7,833 bases of DNA from Actinomycetota bacterium (GTDB taxonomy: Bacteria; Actinomycetota; Acidimicrobiia; Spongiisociales; ZC4RG35): the NCBI GenBank assembly GCA_019347585.1, contig JAHWLC010000049.1, positions 1-7,833 of the forward strand, in the 5' to 3' direction. The position numbers and the translations under genes were made by a program. Positions 5,566-7,833 of the stretch are shown here, piece by piece (position 1 is the first letter of the stretch; each line of letters begins with the position of its first letter). The notes below the pieces were generated by a model that saw only the letters and a program-made list of their open reading frames with translations, made no database searches and was not told the DNA's origin.

Positions 5566-7313
5566 TCGGGACGGCCGGGCACGTCGACCACGGCAAGTCG
5601 ACGCTCATCCAGCGGCTCACCGGCCGCGACCCCGATCGGTGGGAGGAGGAGAAGCGACGCGGCCTCACCATCGACCTCGGCTTCGCCTGGACCACCCTCC
5701 CCTCGGGCATCGAGGTCTCCTTCGTCGACGTGCCCGGGCACGAGCGATACCTGAAGAACATGCTTGCCGGGGTGGAAGCCATCGACGTGGCCTTGTTCGT
5801 GGTGGCCGCCGACGAGGGTTGGAAGCCCCAATCGGAGGAGCACCTCGCCGTCCTCGATCTTCTCGAGGTCGACCGGGGGGTCATCGCCCTCACCAAGCTC
5901 GACCTGGTCGACCCGGAGCTGGCCGAGCTCGCCACTCTCGAGGTGATCGAGCGCCTTCATGGGACGGCGCTGGCCGACGCCCCGGTGAAGCCGGTGTCGG
6001 CGGTGGATCGGCGGGGGATGGAGGAGCTGCTCTCCGCCCTGGACGACATCGTGGGCGCCGTCGCGGTAGACGACCAGAAGAGGCCTCGGCTCTGGATCGA
6101 CCGCTCCTTCCCGGTCCGGGGGGCGGGAACCGTGGTCACCGGCACTCTGTTGGGAGGCGGTCTCGCCGTGGGCGACGAGGTGGTCGTGCACCCGGAGGCA
6201 CATCGCGCCCGGATACGCGGGATCCAGACCCATGAGCGAGCGGTCGATGAGGTCAAGCCGGGGAGGAGAGTTGCCCTCAACCTCTCCGGCGTCGACCACT
6301 CCCAGCTGACCCGTGGCCAGATGGTGGGCGGCCCCGAGCACTGGGAGGTGACGACACGCTTCCTGGCCGAGGTGCGGGCGGCGCGGTACGTCGAGAACCT
6401 CGACCCCCGCGGCGCCTATCAGCTCCACGTCGGGACCGCCACCCTCCAGATGAGATTCGCCGGGATCGACGACGGCCACGCCGTGATCGTGACCGACGCG
6501 CCCTTTCCCGCCGCCACCGGCGACCCTTTCATAATCAGGGACACCGGGCGCCGGCTGGTGACCGCGGGCGGCAGGGTCCTCGACCCGTCTCCGGGTGGAG
6601 CCAAGCGAGCGCTCCGAGCGGCGGCTCGAATCGATCCCCGAGCGGCTCCCGACGCGATCGCGGCCGCCCTGCTCCAGACCAGGGGCAACGACTCGATTCG
6701 CCGTCTCACCGCCCACAGCCGTGGAGGGCGGCCCCCCGATGCCATCGAGATCGGCGATCGTTACCTGACGCCGGACGAGCTCGACGGGCTCGCCGGGACC
6801 ATGAAGGAGCTGGTTGAGCAGTATCACCGGACCCATCCCCTGCGCCCGGGGGTTCCGGTGGCCACCCTTGCCGAACGGCTCGGGGTGGGCCAGGAGGTGG
6901 TGGGCCGAATCGTCGCAGACGACCAGAGCCTGCAGCGCGTCGGTCCGGACGTCTCCCTGGCCGATCACAGCGTCGAGCTCGGGGAAGGCGCCCGTGCCGC
7001 CTGGGAACGGGCCCGGGAAGAGCTGGGCCGGGGCCTGGCGGTCCCCACCATCGCCGAGCTGGGCCTCGACCCCGAGGTCCTGCATCTCCTGGTGCGCACC
7101 GGAGAGCTGGTGCGGATCGCGGACGACCTCGCCTTTCTCCCCGAGCAGGTGGCTCAGCTCGAGGAGCTGATCGAGGCGATGCCGGCCGACTTCACCGTCG
7201 CCGACTTCCGCGACGCCTCGAGCCTTTCCCGCAAATACGCGGTCCCCATCCTGGAATGGTCGGATCGCGAGGGCATTACCTTCAGACGAGGCGACACCCG
7301 AACCGTCAGGTGA
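5556..7313 (+). CDS. selB: Selenocysteine-specific translation elongation factor
   Basis: A 585-residue GTPase, near the 614 of E. coli SelB. It carries Sec-tRNA(Sec) to UGA codons and binds the SECIS hairpin of selenoprotein mRNAs. The G domain has G1 GHVDHGKS (8-15), RRGLTID (34-40, switch I), G3 DVPGHE (58-63), G4 TKLD (113-116, the family's TKxD form) and G5 PVSA (146-149). EF-Tu-like domains 2 and 3 follow (about 178-345, with GAGTVVTGT at 189-197). Winged-helix repeats occupy about 350-585 and end in the diagnostic SRKYAVPILEWSDREGIT (558-575), the mRNA-binding end. ATG 5556 lies inside the end of selA, with no Shine-Dalgarno, so translation is probably coupled to selA. All key motifs are intact, hence functional decoding is expected. 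It meets whiB tail to tail with no gap. Confidence 0.97.
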   Translation: MPLIGTAGHVDHGKSTLIQRLTGRDPDRWEEEKRRGLTIDLGFAWTTLPSGIEVSFVDVPGHERYLKNMLAGVEAIDVALFVVAADEGWKPQSEEHLAVLDLLEVDRGVIALTKLDLVDPELAELATLEVIERLHGTALADAPVKPVSAVDRRGMEELLSALDDIVGAVAVDDQKRPRLWIDRSFPVRGAGTVVTGTLLGGGLAVGDEVVVHPEAHRARIRGIQTHERAVDEVKPGRRVALNLSGVDHSQLTRGQMVGGPEHWEVTTRFLAEVRAARYVENLDPRGAYQLHVGTATLQMRFAGIDDGHAVIVTDAPFPAATGDPFIIRDTGRRLVTAGGRVLDPSPGGAKRALRAAARIDPRAAPDAIAAALLQTRGNDSIRRLTAHSRGGRPPDAIEIGDRYLTPDELDGLAGTMKELVEQYHRTHPLRPGVPVATLAERLGVGQEVVGRIVADDQSLQRVGPDVSLADHSVELGEGARAAWERAREELGRGLAVPTIAELGLDPEVLHLLVRTGELVRIADDLAFLPEQVAQLEELIEAMPADFTVADFRDASSLSRKYAVPILEWSDREGITFRRGDTRTVR

Positions 7314-7559
7314 TCAGCCGGCCACCAGAGCTCGACGCTCCATCTCGGTGAGCCCGCCCCAGATCCCGAACGGCTCTCGAATCGAGATGGCGTGCAACGA
7401 GCATGGCTCGCGTACCGGGCACACTCCGCAGATGGCCTTGGCCTTCATCTCGCGTCTCTCACGTTCGTCTTTGCGCTCGAACGTCGAAGGTGGGAAGAAC
7501 AGATACGCGTGGTTCCCACGGCACAACGCCCGCAGTTGCCAATCGGCCAAATCGGACAC
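7314..7559 (-). CDS. WhiB-family Fe-S transcriptional regulator
   Basis: An 81-residue WhiB-like protein. The four cluster cysteines are Cys13 (ALCRG), Cys44 and Cys47 (AICGVCP) and Cys53 (EPC). The GIWGG turn (65-69) and the basic tail TEMERRAL follow, as in all active family members. Such proteins hold a [4Fe-4S] cluster, partner with sigma factor region 4 and respond to redox signals or NO. The motif WQLRALCRG...LFFPP is typical of short WhiB1/WhiB2-like proteins, but the exact subgroup cannot be set. GTG 7559 is chosen because GGGAGGT (7573-7567) stands 7 nt before it and a promoter-like pair lies at 7625-7597. The longer frame to 7625 would start inside that promoter. The gene lies 90 nt downstream of the NfeD-like gene on the same strand and is probably transcribed on its own. 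Confidence 0.95.
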   Translation of the reverse strand: MSDLADWQLRALCRGNHAYLFFPPSTFERKDERERREMKAKAICGVCPVREPCSLHAISIREPFGIWGGLTEMERRALVAG

Positions 7560-7566
7560 CCCAATT

Positions 7567-7573
7567 ACCTCCC
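7567..7573 (-). promoter_or_regulatory. Ribosome binding site deciding the whiB start
   Basis: GGGAGGT on the minus strand with a 7-nt spacer to GTG 7559. This selects the 81-residue product over a 103-residue one. Confidence 0.75.
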
Positions 7574-7596
7574 GCTCGCGACAGACAGCGGAGGCG

Positions 7597-7625
7597 AAGC
7601 TAACCAAACGGCCGGCTACCCACAA
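7597..7625 (-). promoter_or_regulatory. Candidate whiB promoter
   Basis: On the minus strand TTGTGG (7625-7620) and TAGCTT (7602-7597) are separated by exactly 17 nt. This fits the loose actinobacterial sigma-70 pattern (TTGNNN and TANNNT). The start of transcription would be near 7590, leaving a leader of about 30 nt with the Shine-Dalgarno at 7573. Confidence 0.45.
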
Positions 7626-7649
7626 GGGAGAACCTGGAAATCGGCCACC

Positions 7650-7833
7650 TTATGTTTCGCGGTCTGTGACCATCCTGTCGACTTCCAGGTAGAGACCGTC
7701 GATCCCGGTCACCACCACCTCGGTCCCCTCCACGAGGCCGGCCTCGCGATGGCTGGTGGCCCTCCACCTCGCTCCCGCCACCTCCACCAGGCCGTCGGGA
7801 TCGAAGTCGCCCAATGTCCTCCCCGTCAAGCCG
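7650..7833 (-). CDS. NfeD-like protein, C-terminal OB-fold part, 5' end beyond window
   Basis: The last 60 residues of a minus-strand gene ending in TAA (7652-7650). The stretch GLTGRTLGDFDPDGLVEVAG is followed by ARWRATSH, then GTEVVVTGIDGLYLEV. This fits the small soluble OB domain at the end of NfeD proteins (pattern: G..G.a...L.P.G.V...G..W.A.......G..V.V....G..L.V). NfeD proteins are membrane proteins often paired with stomatin/SPFH partners and may organise membrane microdomains or proteolysis. The membrane part, and whether a ClpP-like protease domain is fused, lie outside the window. The call rests on a short fragment. Confidence 0.72.
   Translation of the reverse strand, partial: GLTGRTLGDFDPDGLVEVAGARWRATSHREAGLVEGTEVVVTGIDGLYLEVDRMVTDRET

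Noticed and set aside
4045..7085. Long open frames on the minus strand opposite selA and selB (4045-5355 and 5232-7085)
   Set aside because: They are antisense to unmistakable selA and selB genes, contain low-complexity Gly/Arg/Pro-rich sequence and match no family. They follow from high GC at third codon positions.

Overview
The window is GC-rich DNA with short intergenic gaps and many GTG starts. A WhiB-family regulator (a family restricted to Actinomycetota and their phages) and an Mrp ATPase of the actinobacterial type without CXXC place it in Actinomycetota. The lineage below phylum cannot be fixed from this sequence; a less-studied class such as Acidimicrobiia is possible but is only a guess. 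It looks like ordinary chromosome: no transposase, integrase, phage gene or CRISPR array is visible.

Left part (1-1808): a truncated A-type Fe-S carrier (IscA/ErpA type) on the minus strand and an Mrp/NBP35-type P-loop ATPase on the plus strand diverge from a 90-bp gap, forming an Fe-S assembly pair. Mrp then meets a small minus-strand DUF4282 membrane protein, with the two stop codons abutting as TGATCA.

Middle (1809-4023): a 251-bp gap holds a small hairpin with a GAAA loop and a strong terminator hairpin. To its right is a two-gene minus-strand operon: a LACTB2-like metallo-beta-lactamase-fold protein followed, with an ATGA overlap, by a secreted coiled-coil M23 (LytM-type) peptidase that keeps all its zinc ligands.

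Centre (4024-4224): a 201-bp gap between the divergent metallo-hydrolase and selA genes. It is packed with palindromes: two perfect 14-bp hairpins, a 6-bp hairpin, and a 20-nt inverted repeat that would compete with one of the hairpins. No RNA gene was recognised here. This is the most unexplained DNA in the window.

Right part (4225-7833): selA and selB overlap by 10 nt and encode complete selenocysteine synthase and the selenocysteine-specific elongation factor. Both look functional, so the organism very probably reads UGA as selenocysteine. tRNA-Sec (selC) and selenophosphate synthetase (selD) are not in the window. selB meets a minus-strand WhiB gene, again at a zero-gap TGATCA. Beyond it is the C-terminal end of an NfeD-like OB-fold protein.

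No clearly new multi-gene system is visible. The points most worth following are the palindrome cluster upstream of selAB, the coupled metallo-hydrolase/M23 pair, the CXXC-less Mrp beside an A-type carrier, and the unexplained structured leader-like DNA at 1927-2017.
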